Shown: in pieces, positions 30,310-40,928 of the stretch | Position numbering within the stretch: the stretch's first letter is position 1 | How the letters are laid out: each line of letters begins with the position of its first letter | Source: Pseudomonas benzenivorans | Lineage (GTDB): Bacteria; Pseudomonadota; Gammaproteobacteria; Pseudomonadales; Pseudomonadaceae | NCBI RefSeq assembly: GCF_024397895.1 | Contig: NZ_CP073346.1 | Coordinates: 3,224,001-3,288,000 of the forward strand | DNA: 64,000 nt | Reading direction: 5' to 3' | Made by a program: the position numbers and the translations under genes | The notes under the pieces: model-generated | What the model saw: the letters and a program-made list of their open reading frames with translations, nothing else | Told to the model about the DNA's origin: nothing | Database searches by the model: none

Positions 30310-31182
30310 TCAGTAGATCGCCTGGTACAGCTTGCGTCGGTAAGTGGTGACCAGCGGGTGGTCGTTGCCGAGCAGGTCGAACACCTGCAGCAGGCTCTTG
30401 TGGGCCACGCCGTCGGCATAGCCGCGGTTGCGCACGAACAGCTTGAGTAGGGCGTCCAGCGCCGCCTCGTACTGCTGGCGGGCCAGTTGCTGAATGGCCA
30501 GCTGGTAGGCGGCCTCGTCGTCTTCGCCGTTCTGCGCCAGGCGGCTCTTCAGGCTGGCCACCTCCGGCAGGTCGGCGGCCTGCCGGAGGAAGGTCAGTTG
30601 CGCGCGGGCGCCGGCCAGGGCCTGTTTGTGTTCATCGCCCTGGACCGCATTGAGCACGGTCTCGGCTTCGCCCAGTTCGCCCCGCTCGGCCAGGCAGCGG
30701 GCGTAGAGAATCAGAGCGCCGGCGTTTTCGTTGTCCTCGCCGAGCAACTGCTTGAGCAGGGCTTCCGCTTCGCCGATGCGGCCGTCGGCGAACAGCGCCT
30801 GGGCGCTCTGCAGCAGGTCGGCCTCGGGGGCCGCGGGCTCGGCGACGTGGGGCTGGAGCATGGCGCGGATCGCCGACTCCGGCTGGGCGCCGGCGAAGCC
30901 ATCGACCGGCTGGCCGTCCTTGAACAGCACCACGGTGGGCAGGCTGCGGATGCCGAAGCGGGCGACGATGTCCTGCTCGGCGTCGCAGTCGACCTTGGCC
31001 AGCAGCAGCTCACCCTGGTAGCCCTCGGCGATCTTCGCCAGCAGCGGCATCAGCGCCTTGCAGGGCGCACACCATTCGGCCCAGAAGTCCACCAGCACCG
31101 GTTTGTGAAAGGAGTTCTGGACGACCAGCTGTTCGAAGCTGGCGGCGCCGGATACGTCGAAGATATAGGGGGTGTCGCTCAT
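30310..31182 (-). CDS. ybbN: thioredoxin-TPR co-chaperone YbbN/CnoX
   Basis: A 290-residue protein. A thioredoxin domain (residues 10-110, active site WCAPCK) is followed by TPR-like helices (QSAQALFADGRIGEAEALLK). CnoX protects clients from over-oxidation and hands them to GroEL or DnaK. E. coli has an SxxC site, while this one keeps the full CxxC and may have disulfide activity. Confidence 0.88.
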   Translation of the reverse strand: MSDTPYIFDVSGAASFEQLVVQNSFHKPVLVDFWAEWCAPCKALMPLLAKIAEGYQGELLLAKVDCDAEQDIVARFGIRSLPTVVLFKDGQPVDGFAGAQPESAIRAMLQPHVAEPAAPEADLLQSAQALFADGRIGEAEALLKQLLGEDNENAGALILYARCLAERGELGEAETVLNAVQGDEHKQALAGARAQLTFLRQAADLPEVASLKSRLAQNGEDDEAAYQLAIQQLARQQYEAALDALLKLFVRNRGYADGVAHKSLLQVFDLLGNDHPLVTTYRRKLYQAIY

Positions 31183-31268
31183 GGTCGGTCTCGGACAGGG
31201 GCAAAGTGGTTAGGACTATAGATGCGGCCGTGGGTGGCTGGAAACAAGGGCGGTGGCCACCGCGGCGT

Positions 31269-31925
31269 TCAGCTGCGTTGTGCGTGGTACAGGCTGACCT
31301 GGCGAAACTCAGCCGGTTCGGCCAGGTCCGGCCAGGTGCAGGCGTCGAGCAGCGCGAGGCGCTGATACAGCGGGTGGCGAAAATCCCGTACCCGCGAGTC
31401 GGCCACCAGGGCCTCACGGCCGCGGCTGAGGAACTGATCGAGCAGCGGCAGGTTGGCGCGGTCGTAGAGCGCGTCGGCGACGATGATCAGGTCGAAGCGG
31501 TCGGTCTCCTGAAAGAAGTCCGCCGAGTAGCTCAGCTCGACGCCATTGAGTGCAGCGTTGGCCTGGCAGGCCAGCAGGGCCAGCGGATCCAGGTCGCAGG
31601 CCATCACTTCCAGTGCTCCGGCCCTGGCCGCGGCAATGGCCGCCACCCCGGAGCCGGCGCCGAAGTCCAGCACGCGCTTGCCGCGTACCCAGTGCGGATG
31701 CTCGGCCAGCCAGCGCGCCAGCACCAGGCCGCTGGCCCAGCAGAAACACCAGTAGGGCGGTTCCTCAAGGATGCGCCGGGTTTCATCCGGGCTGAAGGCG
31801 CGATCCATATTGGCGGCATCGATCAGCCACAGCCGCAGCTCGCTGCCGGGCAAGGTGGCGACGCCGAGGCGGGCGTCGCCGAGCAGCTCGGCCAATGCGC
31901 GCTGCAGCTGCGCGGGCGCATTCAT
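31269..31925 (-). CDS. class I SAM-dependent methyltransferase (ETFB/PrmA-like)
   Basis: A 218-residue methyltransferase with SAM motif [19 protein letters not shown] near residue 86 and acidic motif [10 protein letters not shown]. The closest recognisable class is the lysine methyltransferases acting on ETF-beta or ribosomal L11. The substrate is unproven. It starts at an ATG that overlaps the upstream YbaY-like stop. Confidence 0.75.
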   Translation of the reverse strand: MNAPAQLQRALAELLGDARLGVATLPGSELRLWLIDAANMDRAFSPDETRRILEEPPYWCFCWASGLVLARWLAEHPHWVRGKRVLDFGAGSGVAAIAAARAGALEVMACDLDPLALLACQANAALNGVELSYSADFFQETDRFDLIIVADALYDRANLPLLDQFLSRGREALVADSRVRDFRHPLYQRLALLDACTWPDLAEPAEFRQVSLYHAQRS

Positions 31926-32359
31926 GGCGCCGGCACTAGGCGCAAGCTGCCGACGCCCTGGTTGTCGGCGTGACGGATGGGCAGGGGCGGCAGGCGCAGG
32001 ATCAGGCGGCCGGAGTGATGGGCGCGGCCACGCAATTCGACTCGCAGGTTACGGGGGAAGGCGTGCGGGTTGAAGCTCAGGCGGAACGGCAGGGCGCGGC
32101 CGTTGCCGCTCAACTGGATGTTGCCCAACAGGCGCTGCGGCAGGCCGCGCTGGTCCAGGGTCAGCAGGGCCAGCTCGACCTCGGCGCCGCTGGGCACGCC
32201 GAGCAGCAGTCCGCTGAGCTCGCGCAGGTGCTCGGGCACGGGTGGCGGGGGCGCGGCGGGCTTGGGGCTGGCCGCTGGCGGCGCGGCAGTGTCGGGGGCG
32301 CTTGCGCAGGCGGCGAGTAATACGGCCAGGGCAAACGCTGCAAGCGGTCTCGGCGACAT
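31922..32359 (-). CDS. YbaY-family lipoprotein
   Basis: A 145-residue lipoprotein with signal peptide and lipobox LLAACAS, a Pro/Ala-rich linker, then a YbaY/YscW-like beta domain ([28 protein letters not shown]). ATG 32359 gives a standard short lipoprotein leader; an ATG four codons earlier is possible. Function is unknown. It overlaps the methyltransferase gene by 4 bases. Confidence 0.7.
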   Translation of the reverse strand: MSPRPLAAFALAVLLAACASAPDTAAPPAASPKPAAPPPPVPEHLRELSGLLLGVPSGAEVELALLTLDQRGLPQRLLGNIQLSGNGRALPFRLSFNPHAFPRNLRVELRGRAHHSGRLILRLPPLPIRHADNQGVGSLRLVPAP

Positions 32360-32430
32360 GGGGAAGTCCATCGGCACGGGTGCCTGGAAGCTTAGTTGCA
32401 GGCGCGCCTGTATACCGCAAAGTAGGCGGC

Positions 32431-32458
32431 TTGTCTTGCCTGCGGGATGCGCTACCAT
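32431..32458 (+). promoter_or_regulatory. possible nrdR-ribD promoter
   Basis: TTGTCT (32431-32436) and TACCAT (32453-32458) are 16 bases apart, 31 bases before the nrdR ATG. Confidence 0.4.
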
Positions 32459-32489
32459 GACGCCTTTCCGTTCAAGGCCTAGCCCATCT

Positions 32490-32954
32490 ATGCACTGTCC
32501 GTTCTGCGGTGCCAACGACACCAAGGTCATCGACTCGCGCCTGGTCGCCGAGGGCGAGCAAGTGCGCCGCCGGCGCGAGTGCCTGGCCTGCGAGGAGCGT
32601 TTCACCACCTTCGAAACCGCCGAGCTGGTGATGCCGCGGCTGATCAAGCAGGACGGCAGCCGCCAGCCCTTCGATGAAGAGAAGCTGCGCGCCGGCATGC
32701 AGCGTGCGCTGGAGAAGCGTCCGGTGAGCATCGAGCGCCTGGAGGCGGCCATCGCCCATATCAAGCACAAGCTGCGCGCCACCGGCGAGCGCGAGATCAA
32801 GTCGCTGGTGCTCGGTGAGTTGGTGATGGGCGAGCTGCAGAAGCTCGACGAGGTCGCCTACATCCGCTTCGCCTCGGTGTACCGGCGCTTCCAGGATCTC
32901 AACGAATTCCGCGAGGAAATCGAGCGCCTGTCCCGCGAGCCGTCGAAAGACTGA
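32490..32954 (+). CDS. nrdR: transcriptional repressor NrdR
   Basis: A 154-residue NrdR. An N-terminal zinc ribbon ([10 protein letters not shown]...[12 protein letters not shown]) is followed by an ATP-cone ([20 protein letters not shown]). It represses ribonucleotide reductase genes in response to ATP/dATP. The stop overlaps the ribD ATG (ATGA), the usual nrdR-ribD pairing. Confidence 0.97.
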   Translation: MHCPFCGANDTKVIDSRLVAEGEQVRRRRECLACEERFTTFETAELVMPRLIKQDGSRQPFDEEKLRAGMQRALEKRPVSIERLEAAIAHIKHKLRATGEREIKSLVLGELVMGELQKLDEVAYIRFASVYRRFQDLNEFREEIERLSREPSKD

Positions 32955-34072
32955 TGCACAACTGTGACCAGGCCTTCATGGCCCGCGCCCTCGAGCTGGC
33001 CCGCAAGGGCCTGTACTCCACCCACCCGAACCCGCGCGTCGGCTGCGTCGTGGTCGCCGATGGGCGCATTGTCGGCGAAGGCTGGCATGCCCGGGCCGGC
33101 GAGCCCCATGCCGAGGTGCACGCGCTGCGCCAGGCCGGCGAGCGGGCCCGCGGCGCCACCGCCTACGTGACCCTGGAGCCCTGCAGTCACCATGGACGCA
33201 CGCCGCCCTGCGCCGACGCGCTGATCGCCGCCGGCGTCAAACGGGTGGTCGCGGCCATGCAGGACCCCAACCCGCAGGTGGCCGGCAATGGCCTGGCGCG
33301 CCTGCAGCAGGCCGGGATCGAGGTGCTCAGCGGGGTGCTCGAAGGCGAGGCGCGGATTCTCAATGCCGGTTTCATCAAGCGTATGGAGCAGGGGCTGCCC
33401 CTGGTCCGGGTCAAGCTGGCGATGAGCCTGGACGGCCGCACCGCCATGGCCAGCGGCGAGAGTCAGTGGATCACCGGGCCGGCGGCGCGGGCCGCGGTGC
33501 AGCGCTTGCGCGCCCGTTCCAGCGTGGTGCTGAGCGGAGCCGACACGGTGCTGGCCGACGGCGCGCGGCTGACCGTGCGCCCCGACGAACTGGGCCTGGG
33601 CGCCGAACTGACCGCCCTGGCCGCGGCCCGTCCACCGCTGCGGGTGCTGATCGACGGGCGCCTGCGGGTGCCACTGGACGTGCCGTTCTTCCGGGCCGGG
33701 CCGGCGCTGGTGGCCACCTGTGCCGCCGCCGCGGCGCGCGAGCGCTTTCTCGAGGAGGGGCACGAGCTGCTGGCCGTGCCCGGCAGTAACGGCCACGTGC
33801 ATCTGCGCAAGCTGCTGGCCGAACTGGCCGCGCGCGGCGCCAACGAGGTGCTGGTCGAGGCCGGGCCGCGCCTGGCCGGGGCCTTCGCCCGCCAGGGCCT
33901 GGTCGACGAATACCAGCTGTTCGTCGCGCCCAAGCTGCTCGGCTCCACTGCCCGGCCGCTGCTCGAGCTGCCCCTGGCGCGCATGGCCGAGGCGCCGGAG
34001 CTGGAGATCGTCGATATGCGTGCGGTGGGTGAGGACTGGCGGATCATCGCCGTGCCCAAGGCCAAGGGCTGA
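32954..34072 (+). CDS. ribD: riboflavin biosynthesis deaminase/reductase RibD
   Basis: A 372-residue bifunctional enzyme. The deaminase domain (residues 1-145) has zinc motifs HAEVHAL and PCSHHGRTPPC. The reductase domain begins VKLAMSLDGRTAM. It carries out the second and third steps of riboflavin synthesis. It is translationally coupled to nrdR. Confidence 0.97.
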   Translation: MHNCDQAFMARALELARKGLYSTHPNPRVGCVVVADGRIVGEGWHARAGEPHAEVHALRQAGERARGATAYVTLEPCSHHGRTPPCADALIAAGVKRVVAAMQDPNPQVAGNGLARLQQAGIEVLSGVLEGEARILNAGFIKRMEQGLPLVRVKLAMSLDGRTAMASGESQWITGPAARAAVQRLRARSSVVLSGADTVLADGARLTVRPDELGLGAELTALAAARPPLRVLIDGRLRVPLDVPFFRAGPALVATCAAAAARERFLEEGHELLAVPGSNGHVHLRKLLAELAARGANEVLVEAGPRLAGAFARQGLVDEYQLFVAPKLLGSTARPLLELPLARMAEAPELEIVDMRAVGEDWRIIAVPKAKG

Positions 34073-34160
34073 TCGGCCGATCGCAGGCCCGGGCGCGCTC
34101 GCAGCCATGCAGGCGCGGGTCAATTGTGGTAAAACGCCTGTCGGCCACCTGGTGGCCGCA

Positions 34161-34319
34161 ACGTTCTCAGGGCGGGGTGCAATTCCCCACCGGCGGTAAT
34201 GGCGCGCAAGGCGTCGAGCCCGCGAGCGCTTGCCGACTGTCCTGTTGCAGGGCGATGGCAAGGTCAGCAGACCCGGTGCGATCCCGGGGCCGACGGTCAC
34301 AGTCCGGATAAAGAGAGAG
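34161..34319 (+). ncRNA. FMN riboswitch (RFN element)
   Basis: Hallmark blocks occur in order: CAGGGCGGGGTGCAATTCCC, ACCGGCGGTAAT, GAGCCCGCGAGCG, GGTCAGCAGACCCGGTGCGA, GGGGCCGACGGTCACAGTCC, and a closing GGATAAAGAGAGA. It lies between ribD and ribC. No T-run terminator follows, so control of translation or Rho-dependent termination is more likely. The next 60 bases hold a GGCGCC hairpin within GAAAGGG/CCCTTTC. Confidence 0.95.
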
Positions 34320-34411
34320 CGGGATTGTCTGAAAGGGCGCCGATGCGGGCGCCTGCTAGATCCCTTTCGATCAGTCACGCCCTGTTTGTTTATAAACAGG
34401 AGTTCGTCTAG

Positions 34412-34507
34412 ATGTCACAGGCTTATCAATCGATCCCGGCACGCGGCGTGTTCGCTCCGCTGCGTGTCGTATCCGAGTCCGCGGAGGCGCTATGTTCACC
34501 GGCATAA
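34412..34507 (+). CDS. possible 31-residue leader ORF ahead of ribC
   Basis: An ATG with a good ribosome site (AGGAG at 34399-34403) opens a 31-codon frame, MSQAYQSIPARGVFAPLRVV and 11 more residues. Its TAA lies 16 bases inside ribC in another frame. The ribosome site lies beside a hairpin (CCTGTTT / AAACAGG, 34381-34400). If translated it would couple ribC to the riboswitch. No function is known; it could be chance. Confidence 0.4.
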   Translation: MSQAYQSIPARGVFAPLRVVSESAEALCSPA

Positions 34508-35154
34508 TCGAGGCCATCGGCAATATCCGGGCGTTGAGCCCCAAGGGCGGCGACGTGCGTGTCTACGTCGAGACCGGCAAGCTCGACCTGGGCGATGTAA
34601 AGCTGGGCGACAGCATCGCGGTAAACGGCGTGTGCCTGACCGCGGTGGAGCTGCCGGGCGACGGTTTCTGGGCCGACGTCAGCCGCGAAACCCTGGCGCG
34701 CACCGCCTTCATCGACTTCAAGCCCGGCAGCCGGGTCAACCTGGAAAAGGCCCTGACCCCGACCAGCCGCCTGGGCGGTCACCTGGTCAGTGGTCATGTC
34801 GACGGCGTCGGCGAGGTGCTGTCCCGCGAGGACAACGCCCGTGCCGTGCAATTCAAGATCCGCGCGCCGCGGGAACTGGCCAAGTACATCGCCCACAAGG
34901 GCTCGATCACCGTCGACGGCACCAGCCTGACGGTGAACGCGGTCAGCGGCGCCGAGTTCGAGCTGACCATAGTCCCGCACACCCTGGCCGAGACCATCAT
35001 GGTCGACTACCGTCCAGGACGGCTGGTCAACCTCGAGGTCGACCTGCTGGCGCGTTACCTGGAGCGCCTGCTGCTCGGCGACAAGGCCGCCGAGCCCAAG
35101 GCCGGCGGCCTGACGGAAAGTTTTCTGGCCGAACACGGCTACCTGAAGAATTAA
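34492..35154 (+). CDS. ribC: riboflavin synthase alpha subunit
   Basis: A 220-residue trimeric riboflavin synthase with two lumazine-binding repeats. The family start MFTGIIEAIG, the NGVCLTAVE block and GHLVSGHVDGVGEV are all present. It is named ribC in Pseudomonas and ribE in other schemes. GGAGG lies four bases before the ATG. It is the first full gene behind the FMN riboswitch. Confidence 0.97.
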   Translation: MFTGIIEAIGNIRALSPKGGDVRVYVETGKLDLGDVKLGDSIAVNGVCLTAVELPGDGFWADVSRETLARTAFIDFKPGSRVNLEKALTPTSRLGGHLVSGHVDGVGEVLSREDNARAVQFKIRAPRELAKYIAHKGSITVDGTSLTVNAVSGAEFELTIVPHTLAETIMVDYRPGRLVNLEVDLLARYLERLLLGDKAAEPKAGGLTESFLAEHGYLKN

Positions 35155-35166
35155 GGAACCGCCAGC

Positions 35167-36261
<1,095 letters not shown>

Positions 36262-36267
36262 CCCCGA

Positions 36268-36296
36268 GGGGCGCCAAGGGCGCCCCGGCTCTTTTT
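36268..36296 (+). terminator. hairpin between ribBX and ribH
   Basis: GGGGCGC and GCGCCCC flank CAAGG (36268-36286); CTCTTTTT follows a few bases later. The form suggests partial termination inside the rib-nusB-thiL run. Confidence 0.45.
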
Positions 36297-36312
36297 CCAG
36301 ACGAGACCCGCT

Positions 36313-36789
36313 ATGACCCTGAAGACCATCGAAGGTACTTTCATCGCCCCCAAGGGCCGCTTTGCCCTGGTGGTCGGCCGCTTCAACAGCTTCGTCGTCG
36401 AAAGCCTGGTGAGCGGTGCCGTCGACGCCCTGGTGCGTCACGGCGTGAGCGAAAGCGACATCACCATCATCCGTGCGCCGGGTGCCTTCGAGATTCCCCT
36501 GGTGGCGCAGAAGGTCGCGCAGCGCAGCGAGTTCGACGCCATCATCGCCCTCGGCGCGGTGATTCGCGGCGGTACCCCGCACTTCGAATACGTCGCCGGT
36601 GAATGCACCAAGGGCCTGGCCCAGGTGTCCATGGAGTTCGGCGTGCCGGTGGCCTTCGGCGTGCTGACCGTGGACTCCATCGAGCAGGCCATCGAGCGTT
36701 CCGGCACCAAGGCCGGCAACAAGGGTGCGGAAGCTGCGCTGTCCGCCCTGGAAATGGTCAGCCTGCTGGCGCAGTTGGAGGCCAAGTGA
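36313..36789 (+). CDS. ribH: lumazine synthase
   Basis: A 158-residue 6,7-dimethyl-8-ribityllumazine synthase. The substrate motifs [25 protein letters not shown] and [16 protein letters not shown] are intact, including the catalytic His. The stop overlaps the nusB GTG. Confidence 0.97.
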   Translation: MTLKTIEGTFIAPKGRFALVVGRFNSFVVESLVSGAVDALVRHGVSESDITIIRAPGAFEIPLVAQKVAQRSEFDAIIALGAVIRGGTPHFEYVAGECTKGLAQVSMEFGVPVAFGVLTVDSIEQAIERSGTKAGNKGAEAALSALEMVSLLAQLEAK

Positions 36790-37277
36790 GCCAGAACGAC
36801 AGCCAAGGCCAGAAGCCGCAGCCGGCCAAGAAGGGCCCCAGTGCCAAGACCCTGGCGCGCCGCGAGGCGCGCACCCTGGCCATGCAGGCGCTGTATTCCT
36901 GGCATATCGCCGGCCAGGCGCTGAACGAGATCGAAGCGCAGTTTCGCGTGGACAATGACTTCAGTGCCGTCGACGGCGCCTACTTCCATGAGATTTTGCA
37001 TGGCGTGGCGCGGCAGAAGACCGAGATCGACGGCGCCTTCGAGCCCCTGCTCGACCGGCCGCTGGACGAGATCGACCCGGTCGAGCTGTCGATCCTGCGC
37101 CTGTCCACCTACGAGCTGAAGAACCGCATCGACATCCCCTATCGGGTGGTGATCAACGAAGGCATCGAGTTGGCCAAGGTGTTCGGCGCCACCGACGGAC
37201 ACAAGTTCGTCAACGGTGTGCTGGACAAGCTGGCGCCGCGCCTGCGGGCCGACGAAGTTCGCGCCCACAAGCGCTGA
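36786..37277 (+). CDS. nusB: transcription antitermination factor NusB
   Basis: A 163-residue NusB with the core [15 protein letters not shown] and the C-terminal [16 protein letters not shown] and [12 protein letters not shown]. It binds boxA RNA with S10 in rRNA antitermination. It starts at a GTG overlapping ribH (GTGA); the N terminus is about 20 residues longer than in E. coli and Lys/Gln-rich. Confidence 0.96.
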   Translation: MSQNDSQGQKPQPAKKGPSAKTLARREARTLAMQALYSWHIAGQALNEIEAQFRVDNDFSAVDGAYFHEILHGVARQKTEIDGAFEPLLDRPLDEIDPVELSILRLSTYELKNRIDIPYRVVINEGIELAKVFGATDGHKFVNGVLDKLAPRLRADEVRAHKR

Positions 37278-37294
37278 CTCGGACGCGCCTGGCC

Positions 37295-38263
37295 TTGGGT
37301 GAGTTCGAACTGATCCGCCACTACTTCGCCGCCGCGTCCTGCGCGCAGGCCGGCGAGGGCGTGGCCCTGGGCATTGGCGACGACTGCGCCTTGCTGGATC
37401 TGCCGGCCGGCGAACAGCTGGCGGTGTCCACCGACACCCTGGTCGAGGCGGTGCACTTCCCGGCTTCGGCCGACCCCTTTCTGCTCGCCCAGCGCGCCCT
37501 CGGGGTGTCGCTGAGCGATCTGGCCGCCATGGGCGCGACGCCCATCGGTTTCACCCTGGCCCTGACCCTGCCCCGTGCCGAGCCGGACTGGCTGCAGGCC
37601 TTCGCCCATGGCCTCGACCGCATGGCGCAGCAGTGCGGGGCGCGCCTGATCGGCGGCGATACCACGCGGGGCCCGTTGAGCCTGACCGTCACCGTGTTTG
37701 GCCGGGTGCCGGCCGGGCAGGCGCTGACCCGGCGCGGCGCCCAGGCTGGCGATCTGCTCTGTGTCGGCGGCTGCCTGGGTGACGGCGCCGGGGCACTCTC
37801 GCTGGTGCTGGGACAACGCCAGGCGCCGGCGCAGGTCGCCGAGGCGCTGCTGGCGCGCTATTGGTCGCCGCAACCGCAACTGGCCCTGGGCCAGGCGCTG
37901 CGGGGCAAGGCCACGGCGGCGCTGGATATTTCCGATGGCCTGCTGGCCGACTGCGGGCACATCGCCGCGGCGTCCGGGGTGGCGCTGCTGGTCGAGCAGG
38001 CGCGGCTGCCGCTGTCCCAGGCGCTGCTGGCCTTGCTCGGCGAGGAGGGCGCGCGCCAGTGCGCACTCAGCGGTGGCGACGACTACGTGCTGGCTTTCAC
38101 CCTGCCGCCCGCCCAGCTGCACGGCTTGCAGGCGGCCGGCTGGCCGCTGCAGGTGATCGGCCGGGTCGAGGCCGGGGAGGGGGTGCAGCTGCTGGACGAG
38201 CAGGGGGGGCGTATCACGCCCTCGGCGCAGGGTTATCAGCATTTCGGGGGCAACGGTGTCTGA
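37295..38263 (+). CDS. thiL: thiamine-monophosphate kinase
   Basis: A 322-residue ThiL (GEFELIRHYF, GIGDDCALLD, STDTLVEAVHF). It makes thiamine diphosphate. No ATG or GTG is available after the nusB stop in this frame, so TTG at 37295 is the probable start. The end overlaps pgpA by 8 bases. Confidence 0.95.
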   Translation: MGEFELIRHYFAAASCAQAGEGVALGIGDDCALLDLPAGEQLAVSTDTLVEAVHFPASADPFLLAQRALGVSLSDLAAMGATPIGFTLALTLPRAEPDWLQAFAHGLDRMAQQCGARLIGGDTTRGPLSLTVTVFGRVPAGQALTRRGAQAGDLLCVGGCLGDGAGALSLVLGQRQAPAQVAEALLARYWSPQPQLALGQALRGKATAALDISDGLLADCGHIAAASGVALLVEQARLPLSQALLALLGEEGARQCALSGGDDYVLAFTLPPAQLHGLQAAGWPLQVIGRVEAGEGVQLLDEQGGRITPSAQGYQHFGGNGV

Positions 38264-38768
38264 GACTTCACGCGTGCCGCCTTCGGTCTGGCGCAATCCC
38301 TGGCATTTCCTGGCCTTCGGTTTCGGCTCGGGCACCCTGCCCAAGGCGCCGGGTACCTGGGGCTCGCTGGTGGCTCTGCCGTTCATCCCGCTGTGGCAGA
38401 TGCTCCCGGACTGGGGCTACTGGCTGATGCTCGGCCTGACCATGCTGTTCGGCTTCTGGCTGTGCGGCAAGGTCGCCGAGGACCTGCGGGTACATGACCA
38501 CGAGGGCATCGTCTGGGACGAGATGGTCGGCATGTGGATCACCCTCTGGCTGGTGCCGGAAGGCTGGGGCTGGTTGCTGCTAGGCTTCCTCATGTTCCGC
38601 TTGTTCGACATCCTCAAGCCCTGGCCGATCAGCTGGGTCGATCGGCACGTGCATGGCGGCGTCGGCATCATGCTCGACGACGTGCTGGCGGGGGTATTCG
38701 CCTGGCTGGCCATGCAGCTGCTGGTGTGGGGCTGGGCCAACGGCCTGGCCGCGGGACTGGGTCTATAG
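38256..38768 (+). CDS. pgpA: phosphatidylglycerophosphatase A
   Basis: A 170-residue inner-membrane phosphatase with GFGSGTLPKAPGTWGSL, DEMVGMW and FRLFDILKPWPI. It starts at a GTG inside the thiL end. It acts in phosphatidylglycerol synthesis. Confidence 0.95.
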   Translation: MSETSRVPPSVWRNPWHFLAFGFGSGTLPKAPGTWGSLVALPFIPLWQMLPDWGYWLMLGLTMLFGFWLCGKVAEDLRVHDHEGIVWDEMVGMWITLWLVPEGWGWLLLGFLMFRLFDILKPWPISWVDRHVHGGVGIMLDDVLAGVFAWLAMQLLVWGWANGLAAGLGL

Positions 38769-38785
38769 CGAGCAGAGAACGACGC

Positions 38786-39514
38786 ATGCGGGGATGCTGG
38801 CTGGCGTTACTGATGGGGCTGCTGACCTGGACCGGTGCCCAGGCCGAATCGGCCGTGCCGAGCCATATCCGTCTGGCCAGCGAGGTCTGGGAAGAGGATA
38901 CCGAGGCCGACGGCACCGGCCTGGCCTGGGACATCCTGCGCCAGGTGTTCGAGCCCGCTGGTGTCGAGCTGGCGATCCAGAGCGTGCCCTATACCCGCTC
39001 CATCGGCCTGGTCCAGCGCGGCGAGGCGGATGCCTGGGTCGGTTCCTATCGCGATGAGATCGACCACGGCGTCATCTACCCACGCTGGCACTACGATGCC
39101 GACCAGATCGACGCCCTGGGCCTGAGCGAGCGGCCGGCGCCGACGCTGGCGAGCATCGGTACGGCCCAGCTGGTGTGGATGCGCGGATACGCTTTCCAGC
39201 GTTATCTGCCCAATCTGAAAAGCTACCGGGAAATTCAGCGCGATAGCGATATCCCGCGGATGTTGCAGGTCCACCGCGCCGACTTCTATATCGACTCGCG
39301 CGCCGAGGTCGAGGCTGTGCTCGGTCAGGCGACCGAGCCGGCGCGCTTTCGCATCACGCCGTTGACCCGCCTGCCGCTGTACCTGGGCTTTGCCGACAAC
39401 CCGCGCGGACGTGCCCTGGCGCAGGTGTTCGATACGCGGATGGACGAACTGGTCAAAAACGGCGGCCTGCGCCCGGTATTTGCGCGCTGGCAGCAGCCCT
39501 ATCCGTTCGAATGA
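38786..39514 (+). CDS. periplasmic solute-binding protein, SBP_bac_3 type
   Basis: A 242-residue secreted protein with signal peptide MRGCWLALLMGLLTWTGAQA and an amino-acid-binding-like fold (FEPAGVELAIQSVPYTRSI, GEADAWVGSYRDE). No permease or ATPase gene is nearby, so it may be a stand-alone sensor or binding protein. Ligand is unknown. Confidence 0.72.
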   Translation: MRGCWLALLMGLLTWTGAQAESAVPSHIRLASEVWEEDTEADGTGLAWDILRQVFEPAGVELAIQSVPYTRSIGLVQRGEADAWVGSYRDEIDHGVIYPRWHYDADQIDALGLSERPAPTLASIGTAQLVWMRGYAFQRYLPNLKSYREIQRDSDIPRMLQVHRADFYIDSRAEVEAVLGQATEPARFRITPLTRLPLYLGFADNPRGRALAQVFDTRMDELVKNGGLRPVFARWQQPYPFE

Positions 39515-39528
39515 GGAGTGATAGACGC

Positions 39529-40179
39529 ATGATGCAGTGTCTGAAGTGGCTGGGCCTCGGCCTGCTGTTGACGGCAGTCGGGTTCGCCTGGGCGGCGCCC
39601 CAGGTGCGGGTGGTAGGGCTGTTTCCCGGCGCGGCGGTGCTCAATGTCGATGGCCAGCGCAAGCTGGTGAAGGTCGGCCAGACCGGTCCCGGCGGCGTGG
39701 TGGTGGTCAGCGCCGACAGCCGCGGCGCGGTGCTGCGGGTCGAGGGTGTCGAGCGCAGCTATGGCCTCAGTCGCGAGTACAGCAATGGCTTCGCCGAGCC
39801 GACCAGGCGCCAGTTGAGCATCGCCAAGGGCGTCGGCGGGCACTACTGGATAGCCGGTTCGGTGAATGGCCATCCGGTGCAGTTCCTGGTCGATACCGGC
39901 GCCACGGCGGTGGCCTTGAACGATGGTCAGGCCCGGCGCCTGGGCATCGACTACCGGGTCAGCGGCCTGCCGCTGCAGGTCAACACCGCCAGTGGCACGG
40001 TGCGCGGTTGGCGGGTCAACCTCAACAGCGTCAAGGTCGGTGACCTCGAGGTGCTGGGCGTTGAGGCCGTGGTGCTCGAAGGCGGTTCGCCAACCGAGGC
40101 CCTGCTCGGCATGAGTTTCCTCAGCCGGGTCGGCTGGAAGGTCGAGCAGGATGTGTTGATGCTCGAGTCCAAGCACTGA
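39529..40179 (+). CDS. retropepsin-like aspartic protease (TIGR02281 type)
   Basis: A 216-residue protein with an N-terminal signal/anchor segment (residues 5-22) and a single clan AA aspartic protease domain. The active site is VDTGATAVALND, with Asp122. The AGGAG 10 bases upstream supports this ATG. An ATG overlapping the previous stop would add six residues. Periplasmic, substrate unknown. Confidence 0.8.
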   Translation: MMQCLKWLGLGLLLTAVGFAWAAPQVRVVGLFPGAAVLNVDGQRKLVKVGQTGPGGVVVVSADSRGAVLRVEGVERSYGLSREYSNGFAEPTRRQLSIAKGVGGHYWIAGSVNGHPVQFLVDTGATAVALNDGQARRLGIDYRVSGLPLQVNTASGTVRGWRVNLNSVKVGDLEVLGVEAVVLEGGSPTEALLGMSFLSRVGWKVEQDVLMLESKH

Positions 40180-40301
40180 GTCTGCACGCACCGCCTGTTT
40201 CGATGCCTATCATCGGCAATTCAGGCTGACCCGCCGGCAGGGGCTGCTGTTACAATGCCGCCCTTGCCATATTCCAGCCCTTATCTTCTTAGGAGCATCC
40301 G

Positions 40302-40928
40302 GTGCCTGTCGTGTTCGTCGCCGCCTCCCAACTGCCTACGCCCTTTGGCGTGTTTACCATGCATGGCTTCCTCGAGGAGGCCACCGGCAAGGAGCATGTC
40401 GCGCTGACCTTCGGCGATGTGGCCGGCGACGAGCCGGTGCTGGGCCGCCTGCATTCCGAATGCCTGACCGGAGATGCCTTGTTCAGCCTGCGCTGCGACT
40501 GCGGCTTCCAGCTCGAGGCGGCGTTGCGGGCGATTGCCAGCGAGGGGCGCGGCGTGCTGCTCTACCTGCGCCAGGAAGGTCGCGGCATCGGCCTGCTGAA
40601 CAAGATCCGCGCCTACGAGTTGCAGGATGGCGGCGCCGATACCGTGGAGGCCAACGAGCGCCTGGGCTTCGGCGCCGACCAGCGCGACTACGCGATCTGC
40701 CGGCCGATGCTCGAGCACCTGGGTATTCGCAAGCTCAAGCTGATGACCAACAACCCGCGCAAGGTCAATGCTCTGGGCGACATGGGCATCAGCGTGGCGA
40801 CCCGCGTGCCGCTGCAGATCGACCACAACCCGCACAACAAGAAGTACCTGGCGACCAAGGCCGGCAAGCTCGGCCACCTGCTCGGCAGCCTGCATCAGGG
40901 CGAGGTCGAGGATCCCCGTGACGCGTAG
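40302..40928 (+). CDS. ribA: GTP cyclohydrolase II
   Basis: A 208-residue RibA catalysing the first riboflavin step. The zinc triad is in [20 protein letters not shown] and the catalytic region is [20 protein letters not shown]. It starts at a GTG after TTAGGAGCATCC. It supplies the activity missing from the RibBX C-terminal domain. Confidence 0.97.
   Translation: MPVVFVAASQLPTPFGVFTMHGFLEEATGKEHVALTFGDVAGDEPVLGRLHSECLTGDALFSLRCDCGFQLEAALRAIASEGRGVLLYLRQEGRGIGLLNKIRAYELQDGGADTVEANERLGFGADQRDYAICRPMLEHLGIRKLKLMTNNPRKVNALGDMGISVATRVPLQIDHNPHNKKYLATKAGKLGHLLGSLHQGEVEDPRDA

Noticed and set aside
32858..34378. 506-codon minus-strand frame opposite ribD
   Set aside because: Runs through ribD and the FMN riboswitch on the other strand and has no recognisable domain.
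39511..39528. Earlier ATG for the retropepsin-like gene
   Set aside because: It overlaps the previous stop (ATGA), but the AGGAG site is positioned for the ATG at 39529, which gives a cleaner signal segment.
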